From Acridotheres tristis (lineage: Eukaryota > Chordata > Aves > Passeriformes > Sturnidae), in the NCBI GenBank assembly GCA_037013685.1, contig CM072897.1, forward strand, positions 20,038,143-20,102,142: 64,000 bases of DNA. The letters run 5' to 3'. Position numbers and translations under genes: made by a program. This document shows, piece after piece, positions 47,461 through 57,286 of this stretch; positions within the stretch are counted from its first letter, which is position 1, and the number at the start of each line of letters is the position of its first letter. The notes beneath the pieces were generated by a model. It was not told the origin of the DNA, made no database searches, and saw nothing but the letters and a program-made list of their open reading frames with translations.

Positions 47461-48699
47461 GGGCACCGGCTGAATAAACTCAAGAACCATATATCCAGAG
47501 GGATCCACTACAGCTGCTAAACCTTAGAGCAGAACTTGGATTACAAAGCAATTCAACATCTCCCTGAGGATCCTGAGATCGTGACGTTTGCTGTTGGGGG
47601 GGCCTTGAGAATCCAAGAGAGCAATTCCTGTTATGTCACTGTAAGGATCCAAATTTATCTTTAGCTGCCAATTATATTCATGTGCAGGAAGGTGGGAGTT
47701 TCCACTCTTGCCCTTGGTTTCTCTCCACCTTAGGAATGTTATCTATGCTTGGGTGAATCAATAAAACTTCTCTGATGCAATGCTGAAACCAAAATACCCA
47801 TTTACTGAGACACATCAAAAGTGAGCTGGTTGATCTTCACACCATGGAACAGCAGCATATGTATTGATGCAATAACCCAACCTCAGAGTGGGAAATCACA
47901 CAGATTCTTTTAAGATGACAGATTCTGAGCAGGAATGTACAAAGACATTATCAATAGTGCTATGACCATTGAGTTACACGAAGCAACACCAGCTGCTTCC
48001 CCACCTCATTTAAAACACAACCATTGTTTTTTTAGGATGACTTAAGAGCTCAGTGCACTGCTCTGAATTGGTCTCTTAAGTAGTCCTAAACAAAAAATGC
48101 ATCAGTGTAACCACCTGTTTTGGGCAACCAGCTGCAAGATGTGGTTAGGAAACCAACAGACAATGAACAAATGTTGCGCTGCCAGGCTGGCTGAGGGAGC
48201 CAGATGGCCACTCGGCACATCCTGCTCCTCGCCAGCAAGTCCAACACACAGACAGAGCAGGGAGAGAATGATGGGGCTGAAATTAGGGCAGTGGGGTTAG
48301 AAAAGGACATGGAATTGAGTCTGAGTGCTGGGAAAGAGTGTCACCCATCCCTTTAAATGAGAGTCTTAGCTTATAAATAAAAACTCGAGAGCAAGATTTT
48401 GCAATTCACAGGTTCTTTTTTCACCCTAGGTAACACATACAGCACTGTGAACAGTCGTCATTTGTTGTGATTGTTCAAAATTTGCATCCTTGGCCTCTCC
48501 AGTGTATTCCTTTTGACTTTATGCAAATCAAAATCATGCTAAGAGTTAATCTTCTGAGTCAGAAGCTTCGGATAAGGCAGCTCAATACTTGGGAAACAAG
48601 ACAGTGCACGTCAAGCCAGGGTAGGTTTTTATGTATTTATATTCCAGTGGTGAAATGCTAATTTGCATAATGCAGGCCACTAAAATGCTTGCTTCTTAC

Positions 48700-48877
48700 C
48701 TAGTCTGAGCTCTCCAAAGTTCCCACACCCAATCTTCTTGCCCACTCTGAAGTTGGGTCCCACCATAAGAACGCCGGAAGACGCTGATGAGCTTGGCCGA
48801 GAACCGTGCCCACTCCTTCCTGGCATTCCTTTCGTTGTCCGCTGCCTTTCATCCTTATCCCTATTAGGATGGTCCAT
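48700..48877 (-). CDS. CSNK1G1: CSNK1G1 coding exon 1 (start codon, N-terminal extension, glycine-rich loop)
   Basis: This is the first coding exon of casein kinase 1 gamma 1, a membrane-associated serine/threonine kinase of the CK1 family. Translation starts at the ATG at 48877, reading [17 protein letters not shown]. The start is in strong context (A at -3, G at +4), and an in-frame TGA at 48985-48983 rules out an upstream extension. The exon encodes residues 1-59 plus the first base of codon 60. Residues 1-35 form a basic and serine-rich extension. Residues 46-55 ([10 protein letters not shown]) are the ATP-binding glycine loop. The MDHP start and the DERQRTTK run fit CSNK1G1 rather than CSNK1G2 or CSNK1G3 as I recall those proteins; this paralogue call is from memory, not a search. 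The exon ends CTAG|GTAAGA, a good donor, in phase 1, and joins 40692-40652 cleanly. Confidence 0.95.
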
Positions 48878-48941
48878 GATCTTAGTGAAATACCTCTGCC
48901 AGAAAGCTGGCAGAAAGGAGGTGAAGTACACACTCTTCTCC

Positions 48942-48995
48942 TTAGAACAGAAATTTATATCCAAAAGTATCTGCGCTGGAGTTCAAGAGAGTCAT
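48942..48995 (-). promoter_or_regulatory. Upstream ORF of 17 codons in the CSNK1G1 leader
   Basis: ATG at 48995 opens [17 protein letters not shown] and ends at a TAA at 48944-48942, 64 bases before the kinase start. It overlaps the 49005-48955 uORF in another reading frame. Its position suits reinitiation-type control, but no function can be shown from sequence. Confidence 0.4.
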
Positions 48996-49005
48996 GGAAA
49001 CTCAT
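48955..49005 (-). promoter_or_regulatory. Upstream ORF of 16 codons in the CSNK1G1 leader
   Basis: ATG at 49005 opens [16 protein letters not shown] and ends at a TAA at 48957-48955, 77 bases before the main start codon. It is out of frame with the kinase ORF and overlaps the next uORF in another frame. There is no sign that the peptide itself matters. Confidence 0.4.
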
Positions 49006-49034
49006 GGAGCTCTTTTGGCACCGGATCCAGTTTC

Positions 49035-49043
49035 CTAATGCAT
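49035..49043 (-). promoter_or_regulatory. Minimal upstream ORF (Met-His-stop) in the CSNK1G1 leader
   Basis: ATG CAT TAG on the minus strand, 166 bases upstream of the main start codon, with A at -3. A two-codon uORF of this kind can stall or release ribosomes before the main ORF. The sequence shows only that it exists; any effect on translation is inference. Confidence 0.5.
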
Positions 49044-49332
49044 CTTGATAACGTACCAAAGGGTCGACTGTGTTCTTGAGAATTCAATAAAGGCAGGTTG
49101 CTTTTGGTTTCTTACCTGGGGAAAAGAAGAGATACATTAAATAAATATCATTATTTTAAAATACCAGATGAGAAAGGTACAAAAGGGCCTCCTGAATGTC
49201 CAGAACTTTCCTGGCCTCGAGGAATTTAACAGCTATATGAGAAGTTTATAATTTTCTTTACAACTTTCTGATAAAAAGCCTTGATGTCATAAAGAAATGT
49301 AAGTGCTGCCTAACAATCCACTGTTGCTACTT

Positions 49333-49474
49333 GTCCCATTCTTGGAAGTGTCTCAGGCCAGGTTGGATGGGGCTTGGAGCAACCTGTCTAGTGGAAAGTG
49401 TCCCTAGCTTTGGGTGGATCCAGCTGAGCTTTAAGATCTCTTCCAACCCAAACCAGTAATTCCATTATTCCACC
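49333..49474 (+). mobile_element. CR1 LINE 3' fragment
   Basis: TCTTGGAAGTGTCTCAGGCC, AGGTTGGATGGGGCTTGGAG and TTCCAACCCAAACCAGTAAT show a CR1 3' end. It lies about 220 bases upstream of the exon 1 acceptor. Confidence 0.88.
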
Positions 49475-49749
49475 GGAGTGATCATGACTGACACAACATG
49501 CAGTAACCAAAGCCATTCCAACTACATCAGCACGTCAGGTGGACACTCCGAGGAAATTGCATCCCACTTTTAAAGCCCCTGTGAAGCATAGGTTTGTTTT
49601 TCCTCACTTAATACATGTATCAATTACTACATGAAAGCCAGACAAAAAATACAAGGGGGCCAATGAAAGGTGCCAAGAGTAGAAAATTTTGTAGCACTTA
49701 AATAAAATTTTTCTTGCATTTACCTCTTTCCAAGCTGATCTAGATTATC

Positions 49750-49803
49750 TTGAATAACCTAAGTTGTAAGGGACCCACAAGGATCACTGAAGTCCAACTT
49801 CAA
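49750..49803 (-). mobile_element. Short CR1-like fragment
   Basis: TTGAATAACCTAAGTTGTAA followed by GGGACCCACAAGGATCACTGAAGTCCAACTT resembles a reversed CR1 3' end, much diverged. Confidence 0.55.
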
Positions 49804-50520
49804 ATGAACCTCAGATATATTTGCTAATTCAAACTGCTGTCCTACAGAGAAGACCAAAATGAAGAGCCAAAGCACAATTAGTTATTTTTTAAAAGCTGGT
49901 AACTCAGTCAAAAGGAGACAAAACATAGATGCTTCTCAACCTTTGCAAGCCAAATGGTTCTTCTGTGCTCAGGAACAAGACCAAAGGAGACTGGCAAGAG
50001 CTGCAAGGACCCAGGAGGTCCTGCCCCACAAGGACAGCCCAGAGGTACCAGCATAATGGTTAAGCTTCCCCTCACTTCCTAAGAAATCAACATGATGGTT
50101 GAAGGATGTCTTGCCTGCACAGGTGCTGCATCAGGAGATGGTATCAGGTACTCTTGGGGTGCAGTTCTTGAGTAAGAATTAGAATAAACATACCTGGAAC
50201 TACCCCCATATCCCAGGATAAAAACGTGCTGGATTGCAGCTCTACAGGAACACTCCTGCACTGAGATTTTCCAGATGTGAATAGAACAGTTACTGTGTAA
50301 TTTTACCAACAAGGTTTGTGTCCTACTTCCAATGCCTCCAAAGCAATCAGAAAAGTGCACAATGAGACCACCCAACCAAGAGTCCTGTGGAAGGACACCC
50401 AGAAGAACAACCATGTAAATGAGGGCTCAGAAGTTACTTTACTCAGGCAACTGGCTCAATTCTCCTGCAGCAATACCTCTGTAGAGGGCTTAGCAAGAGT
50501 TCCTTCTGTTCATTTTGCCA

Positions 50521-50625
50521 TGAAATCACTAAGGTTGGAAAAGACCTCCAAGATGATCAAGTCCAACCATTAACCCAGCACTGGCCCATTCAGTGATGAT
50601 CCTCTGGTCCACCAGAGGAAGAAGC
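50521..50625 (-). mobile_element. Short CR1 LINE 3' end
   Basis: GAAATCACTAAGGTTGGAAA, then AGACCTCCAAGATGATCAAG and TCCAACCATTAACCCAGCAC are reversed CR1 3' sequence of the same subfamily as 45772-46085. Confidence 0.8.
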
Positions 50626-50879
50626 TAAGCTGCCTGCTTCCAGTTATCCAAAAATAAAAGACAAGGATTATTACCCATCCACATAGAACAGAAGCATGAG
50701 CCCTTCTGAAATCTGACTATGTTTTCCCTGGCCTCCAGCTGTGGAACACTTCTATTTCTGGAGACTTTTCGTTTGACCTAAGGCACCTGGATATGGAATG
50801 GATAATGGATAGAAGTCGCTCATGCTGGATCCACAAAATGCAGGGAACTACTAGTTGGAAATTCCAGTTTTTGAGTATT

Positions 50880-51220
50880 TATAGAATCACAGAATCCCAG
50901 AATGGTTTGGATCGGAAGGGACCTTTAAGCCCATCTCATTTCATTTTACTCTCTACCATAGGCAGAGACACCTTCCACTAGCCCAGGGTGCTCCAAGCCC
51001 TATCCATCGTGGCCTTGGACACTTCCAGGGATCCAGGGGCAGCCACAGCTGCTCTGGTCAACCTGTGCCAGGGCCTCACTACCCTCACAGGGAAGAATTT
51101 CTCCCCAGTATCCTAACACATCCTTTCAGCTTAAAGCCTCCTATCATTTCTTGGTCTTGTAACAAGCCCCTACTCTGCCTTCCCATACATCCATCCCCTT
51201 TAGGTACTGGAATCCTCCTT
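50880..51220 (-). mobile_element. CR1 LINE 3' fragment with intact tail
   Basis: ATAGAATCACAGAATCCCAG, GGATCGGAAGGGACCTTTAA, CCACTAGCCCAGGGTGCTCC and GCCAGGGCCTCACTACCCTC give a reversed CR1 with a full double tail. The left part beyond 51115 is more diverged. Confidence 0.92.
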
Positions 51221-51984
51221 GTCACTCGGGACAGTTAGATCCCTGCAGTGGATCCCTGCAGAAAACACAGCATGTCTGCAGCATATCCAGGAGGTCTGAC
51301 AATCACTGGGTCACCTGAGAACCTCCATGTCTCAGCCACACCACCAGTTTGGTCATAAACCAAAGTGACAAGCTCCCAACATGCTCCCAAGCAATGTGTG
51401 AAACACCATTTGTGATTCAGCACTTCTGGCTTAGACAAGAGAGCTGGAGATGATCATGCTCAAGAAATTTATCCCTCAAATTATTTCCAGATTTAATACT
51501 CAGAACTGAATATGGATAAGCAGGAAGCACCTGTTACCAGTGAACTGGCTGAACTGGTTTTTCATCACAGACATCCCTACATACTCTCAGCTGCCATGCT
51601 TGGCACAGACACAGTAGAGCTGTGTTTGCCCTGTGAAACCAGTCAGCAGGAACAGTGATGAGGTTCTATCAGATATCAGAAAATGACTGGACCCCACCCC
51701 AGGCTGTCCCGGGAGGAGAGACTGGCTTCAAAACAAACAACATGAAGAAGAGCCATCAGTGAAACTATGGAGTTTTACTGCTGAACTCAAACCAAACACG
51801 AGAATGACTTCTAGTAGTAGGTGGATTTGCTCACACAGGTTTTTCTGATAAAATTTTGAAAAATCAAATTGAAGCATGAAAAGTTTTGATTTATCTCTGC
51901 TATGGCAAGAGAAGTAGACACAGAACATTCCACCAAATGTTTTATTTCCAGTTCAAGTGATCATCTTCCATGCAACACAACACA

Positions 51985-52093
51985 TGAGTCTGGCACTTGT
52001 GGACATGGCTTAGTGATGGGCTTTACAGTGCTGGGAGAATGGCTGGACTCAGTGATTTCACAGGGCTTTTCTCACTAAACGATTCCATGACGC
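51985..52093 (+). mobile_element. CR1 LINE 3' fragment
   Basis: GGACATGGCTTAGTGATGGG, GGCTGGACTCAGTGATTTCA and CACTAAACGATTCCATGACG resemble the CR1 end seen at 25893-26072. Confidence 0.75.
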
Positions 52094-53212
52094 TGGAGTG
52101 TTCCTAGGGTTGGATCACTAAGAAAGATGAGCAGGATTTCTATGAGTAAAAAGCCAGTAACACTTTGGAAAACACACTCAAACTCACCAAAGCCAGAGAA
52201 GAATTTTTTTCCCCTGGAGACCCACGTTATTTTAATCAAGACTGAATAATTTATGACCAAGAACTACTTACAGCCTCAGAAATGGAAACAGAAAGAAATC
52301 TCCTGCAAGAACACAAACTGCCCAGTTTATACCTTGCTCAGCACATCTCAGATGGGACAAGCAACCCCCATTATCCTCAGGCAAATTAAGCACAAGTCCC
52401 ACCACACATTTTCTGGCTCACAAAGTAAGATGTTAATGGTTATGGGCTCCTATGCCTCCGTCCTTTCCCCACTCCCCATCTGGATCAGGTCTCCCTGGGG
52501 AGAAGGATGGAAAGGTCACGCCTGACAGTCTGCAAACACTAACCATCCTCTCTCAGCTAAAAGCCTCCTGCAAACAGGAATTCAGAGCAGCAATAGATAA
52601 GTGAACCACGCCTCTGAGAAGCTCTTTATCACAGCCAAGCCGAGGAGCAGAGCCCAGCTGCTGGCACCCCGGATCACACAAAGATCTTAGACCATCATTA
52701 CCACCTATTAAAAGTGTAAATAGTAAATATGGCATCAAATACAGCCTTTGAGAACCAGCAGAGCACTCTTTTGGAGGGGAAGTGGCAGAAGAATGAAGAC
52801 CAGACCGTCAGTCACATTAATAGTTAAAGGCTGCTCAGAATACCAGGATGACTTCCTGCCATGATTCAAACTCCTTTATAATGATTCCTTCCTACCTTCC
52901 CACCCACTCTGCAAGATTGCTCCTCAAAGTTACTTCCATTTGAATAGAGCTGCATGAAGATCTTTCCCTAATGGCGAATCAGCCCAATTCCAGGATTGAT
53001 TTCACTACAATACAGTTGGAGACACAGGAACAGTTATTTAATGAAAGACAGGCTTGAAAGGAAATTACTTGCAGCACAGTAAGCTAAGTAAAAAACAACA
53101 GCATTGTAACCTACATGCTTCCAAACATTTAGACCCAAACCTATGTCACGACCTCTCCTCCACTGAAAAAACCCACAGCACTACAACTAGAAACCAGTTT
53201 CCAGGTGGTGTT

Positions 53213-53370
53213 AAATCATGGAATGGTTTAGGTTGGAAGGGACCTTTAAGCTCATCTTGTTCCACCCCCTGCCATGGTCAGGGACACCTTCCACTAGACC
53301 AGGTTGCTCCAAGCCTGGTCTAACCTGGACTGGAACAATTCCAGGCAGCCCTGGAGGGCAGCTGCTCTTT
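53213..53370 (-). mobile_element. CR1 LINE 3' fragment
   Basis: AAATCATGGAATGGTTTAGG, TTGGAAGGGACCTTTAAGCT, CCACTAGACCAGGTTGCTCC are reversed CR1 3' sequence. Confidence 0.9.
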
Positions 53371-54749
53371 GTGTTGATATCCACAATCCAGTGTAAAGGA
53401 GTGTTTAATAAATGGCACGGAGACACTGCTCATAGCCACACAATTTTTCAGGGGAGCCCTTCAGACGCAGAAAAGGACATTGCAAATGAGAGATTGGTGT
53501 AAAGAAGCCAAAGCCATTCTTGCTGCCATTTTTCAAAGGAAAAACTCACTTTCCTTGAACTCAAAACTTCTTTGACCTCCTTAGGTTACTAGGGAGACCC
53601 TTTCATGATAAGAACAAGTTTTGTCAAAGTCTTGGTTTATGGCACAGTTTCAGAAATCTGTCCAAACTGAAACAGTCAATGAACATCCTTTTCTTCAAAT
53701 CGAAAAAACCAGGCCTGGTCCACGTCTGTGTCTGGTTTTGATCTCTGGAAGAGTCACTACATGCCAGAAAAAAAATTGCAAATGCCTGGTGGATGAAGCA
53801 ACACCCTAAAAAGCAGGAATTCAGCCCCATAATTCCTTTAAAAATCTTTTAAGAAGAGAATCCAAGAAAGCCCCATTTTGTGTTTGGATGGGTGAACTCA
53901 GGGAACTTATCCCACTCCCTACAGACACAGGACCACAATTCCTCAAAGCAGTTCCAAGATCATCGCTTTAGGACAAGGCACATGCCTTCCCACTGGGTTT
54001 TCCAACATCCACCCCAAGTGCCTGTGAAAATATGTCTGGTAAGTCTCCTGATGTGGAGAGCACTTTCCAGACAAGATCTGCTACTTCCCACATGACTAGA
54101 AAACCCTCCAGGGCTCTCAACTGACGTGTTATAAACACACAGATATGAGCTCACCAGCTTCCATCCTCACACCGTGTAAAACACAGAGCCTTCAGCAGCA
54201 GAAAACTTTCCTGGTTTTGCCACAGATTGGGATAAAGCGCTCAGCCTCTGAAAAAGGGAGAGCAGCCAAGCTGCAGGTGAGGAGAAACATTTTGAAACCA
54301 GGACATATACGATGTGTTCGCTCACGTTTTTAACATCTACCAAGTAATTTTATGAGCTTACAACTGTAAGTTTAGAGGATCAAGCTGATGCTCTGCCTCA
54401 CTGTGTGCATTAATAGCTTCCAAGGTGTCAATGTTCTGCCTTTATTAAAGTGCAATTAGTAAAGCCTTCATTCCCAGCTCTGCTCTCTTCTGCATGGACA
54501 CATCTCCACAGGCTTCATTCCCTTAAACCCTTCTCATCCCACTGCCTTTACCTCCCTACTTTCATGACACTGCATTTCTTATCCTGCTTCTGCCCTTCCA
54601 ACTGGCCACAACAAAATTTTCTTCTGCAGCTATCCCACTACTTACTCATGGCAAAGTCACTGTTCTAATGGTGAGAAAATAAGAGAGTTTTGAGATTTGC
54701 CCTGCTCCTGAGGAGACAAATAAACAGACTATCAAATATCCTATCTTAG

Positions 54750-55605
54750 AATCACAGAATCCATAAGGCTGGAAAGGCTCTCTAACATTATCAAGTCTAA
54801 TCATTAACCGAGCATGACCAAGGCCACCACTTAACCATGTCCCCAAGTGCCACATCCACACATCGTTTGAACACTTCCAGAGATGATGACTCCACCATGG
54901 CATTGGGCAGCCTGTTCCAATCTTTGACAACCCTTTCTATGAAGAACTCTTCCCCAGTATTCAAACTGACCCTCACCTGGCACAGCTTGAGGCTCTTTCC
55001 TCTTGTCCTGTTGTTTGTTCCCTTGGAGAAGAGCCTGAACTCCCCCTCCCCAGCTGTCCCCTCCTGTCAGGGAGTTGTGCAGAGCCAGAATGTCCCCACT
55101 GAGCCTCCTTTTCTCCAGGCTGAGCCTCCCCAGCTCCTTCACCTGCTCCCAGTGGTCCAGCCCCTCCCCCAGCTCAGTTCCCTTCCCTGGACACCCTCCA
55201 ATCCCTCAGTGTCTTTCTTGCTGTGAGAGGTCCAAAAATGACCCCAGGATTCCAGGTGTGGCCTCAGCAGTGCCCAGTACAGGTAGTCAATCCTTACCCT
55301 GGTCCTGCTGGTCACACTCTTGTTGACACAAAGCAGGATACTGCTGGTTTTTTGGCCACCTGGGCACACCAGGGCTCATGTTGATCATTAGAGGTCTTTT
55401 CCCACCAGGCAGCCTCCCAGACACCAACTCCATGCCCGAAGCGTTCCACAGGGCTGTTGTGACTTAAGTGCTGGACCCAGAATTTGGCTCTACTGACCCT
55501 CACACTGCTGGATCCAGCCTGTCCAGATCCCTCTGCAGAGCCTTCCTGCCCTCCAGCAGATCCATTCTCTTGGTGTTACCTGCAAGAAGGCCCTGCTCTG
55601 GTGCT
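54750..55605 (-). mobile_element. CR1 LINE 3' fragment, the longest here (about 850 bases)
   Basis: TTAGAATCACAGAATCCATA, GAACACTTCCAGAGATGATG, CATTGGGCAGCCTGTTCCAA, CTTGTCCTGTTGTTTGTTCC, GCTGAGCCTCCCCAGCTCC, CCAGGTGTGGCCTCAGCAGT and AGATCCCTCTGCAGAGCCTT follow the CR1 order far into the element. The coding part carries stops, so it is a dead copy. Confidence 0.92.
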
Positions 55606-56874
55606 TGGCTATTACCCAAGCCAAGAAAGGGAAGATGGAAGGTCAAATACTTTCCACACTCAGACAGGAGAAATATCTTTTTTGGGGGTTTTTTTTTGCC
55701 TTTTCATCTCCCACTCAAGAGCTTTCTGGTTACTTCAAGGATCTTCCACTGGATGTATTCCAACTCCCTCCCTGTAGCACAGCAGCATCTCCACACAGAG
55801 ATCAGCATTTATCTGTGCTTCCCCAATCAGCATTACACTGACCTGGGTTCAGTGTCCTCAATGTTATGCAAAAAAACAGAAAAACTGAAAAAGTAGGTCA
55901 AAATTCTCTGTTGCAATTTACAGCTGAGAACAGCAGTGAAAAGCTGGCTGCCAACTACAGCAAGCAGGTGCATGTCATGTCAGATGCCCATCACTTGGGA
56001 GATTCTTCCCAACCTTGGAGGCTACAGCTCCCTTTTAAACATTATGAATTGTTTCTGTTGAACTGTTTGACCCCACAATTTAATCTTCAGCTTGTGCAGT
56101 TAGTTTTGTTCAGTGCTTCACAGGCAGAAAATAAGGAGGCACACAAACAATATTTAAGTCTATATTGCTGGGAAGGGAGAAGGATGGACAACTGAGGATC
56201 ACTACACTCATTCACTACTCATGAATGCCAGGGACTGTCAAGTTTGCATCCTCTGATTACAGTTTTTACAAACAGGGATGAACCCAAACGAATTCATGCC
56301 TTTTTTCATCCAAGTGAAGTGAACTTCCAAGAGCTCTTTTCCTTGAAGACCTTGTGAACATGCTAAAACACATTAATTGTATAATCCCCAACTAAATACA
56401 TTGGCAAGTTACTTTTCCAGGTGATCTCAGTTGATTGTTTCACTGAGAATGATACATGCACCCATTTCTAAGCTCATTCCTGAACTTTGCTCCCAATCCC
56501 CTCTATGGAAGCTCAGCAGGAAAGCCAGGAATGTTTGGAAGGGAATAACTAATTTAGTTGGAAATTTAGTTCTTCCACATGAGCAGAGTCAAAACAAAGC
56601 ATAGAGCATTTTCCAGGGGAGTGGTTTGTGTGATGTGAGATCAATTCATTGACTTCTCTCCCTCAACCGAGTCCCAGCCAAATGTGTGCTAGCAGCCAGG
56701 GATGCACATTCCTGTAGATGTAAAAAGTACTAGAGACCATAATCTGTCAGAAAAGGAGGGTTAGTGCTGTCTATGAAGAGGAAGATTATGCTGGAACAGA
56801 TAAAGGAACAGTTAAATGTAGGAATAAAATGAAAAATTTAAAAATCCCCTCATTAAACCCGAGCTCTACGTTTC

Positions 56875-56942
56875 TTTTCGGGTGTTTTTTGTTGTTGTTG
56901 TTTTTTTGGTTTTGGGTTTTTTGGTTTTTGTTTTTTTGAGGC
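56875..56942 (+). repeat. T/G-rich low-complexity stretch
   Basis: GTTGTTGTTG followed by several runs of T and short GGTTTT units; the minus strand is A-rich with CA breaks. It could be a degenerate poly-A tail of an old insertion, but no element is recognisable beside it. Confidence 0.75.
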
Positions 56943-57257
56943 TGGGCAGAGAAAAAGCTGAAGTGCAACTACCTGATCAGCACCCCTGTATCTTCTGAGG
57001 TTTGAGCAAATGTCAAATACTCACCCCTCTGTACAAATCCCATCCAAGTACCAACATCTGGCTGTGAGCAGCGCATCCCTGTGATCCATGCAGGTGCTCA
57101 GTCCATACTTCCCACCAGCCCCAGGGCTACAATCCTTGCATCCCGGGGGTCCTGCATCCTGCTATCCCTGCCTGGAGAGGACTGTCACACCGACAGCACT
57201 TTTGGGATCTACCTCCTGACAGTACAGCAACTGACTCCATCTTTACAATCCAGTGTT

Positions 57258-57286
57258 TAGAATCACTAAGGTCAGAAAAGGCCAGA
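57258..57286 (-). mobile_element. Very short CR1-like terminus
   Basis: TAGAATCACTAAGGTCAGAA AAGGCC matches the reversed CR1 3' terminus over fewer than 30 bases. It is weakly supported because of its length. Confidence 0.4.

Larger units (their letters stand above)
40693..48699 (-). other. CSNK1G1: CSNK1G1 intron between coding exons 1 and 2
   Basis: An 8,007-base intron with GTAAGA donor and TTTGCAG acceptor. It carries four CR1 copies in alternating orientation. No other feature stands out, apart from a poly-A run near 46577-46592 and a short 10-base tandem duplication near 41938-41960. Confidence 0.85.
48878..49115 (-). other. CSNK1G1: CSNK1G1 5' UTR part of the first coding exon
   Basis: The 238 bases upstream of the start codon run back to a strong acceptor at 49116: a tract TCTCTTCTTTTCCCCAG read on the minus strand, with a TTAAT branch-point-like sequence before it. 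I infer that the exon begins here and that a non-coding first exon lies further right, outside the window. The exon would start with GTAAGAAACC, so the acceptor is followed directly by a donor-like sequence. The leader holds three short upstream ORFs, all closed before the main ATG. The exact 5' boundary is inferred from splice signals only. Confidence 0.7.

Noticed and set aside
48878..48964. N-terminal extension of the kinase starting at TTG ([11 protein letters not shown]...)
   Set aside because: There is no in-frame ATG between the in-frame TGA at 48985 and the ATG at 48877; the ATG has a strong context and gives the expected MDHP start.
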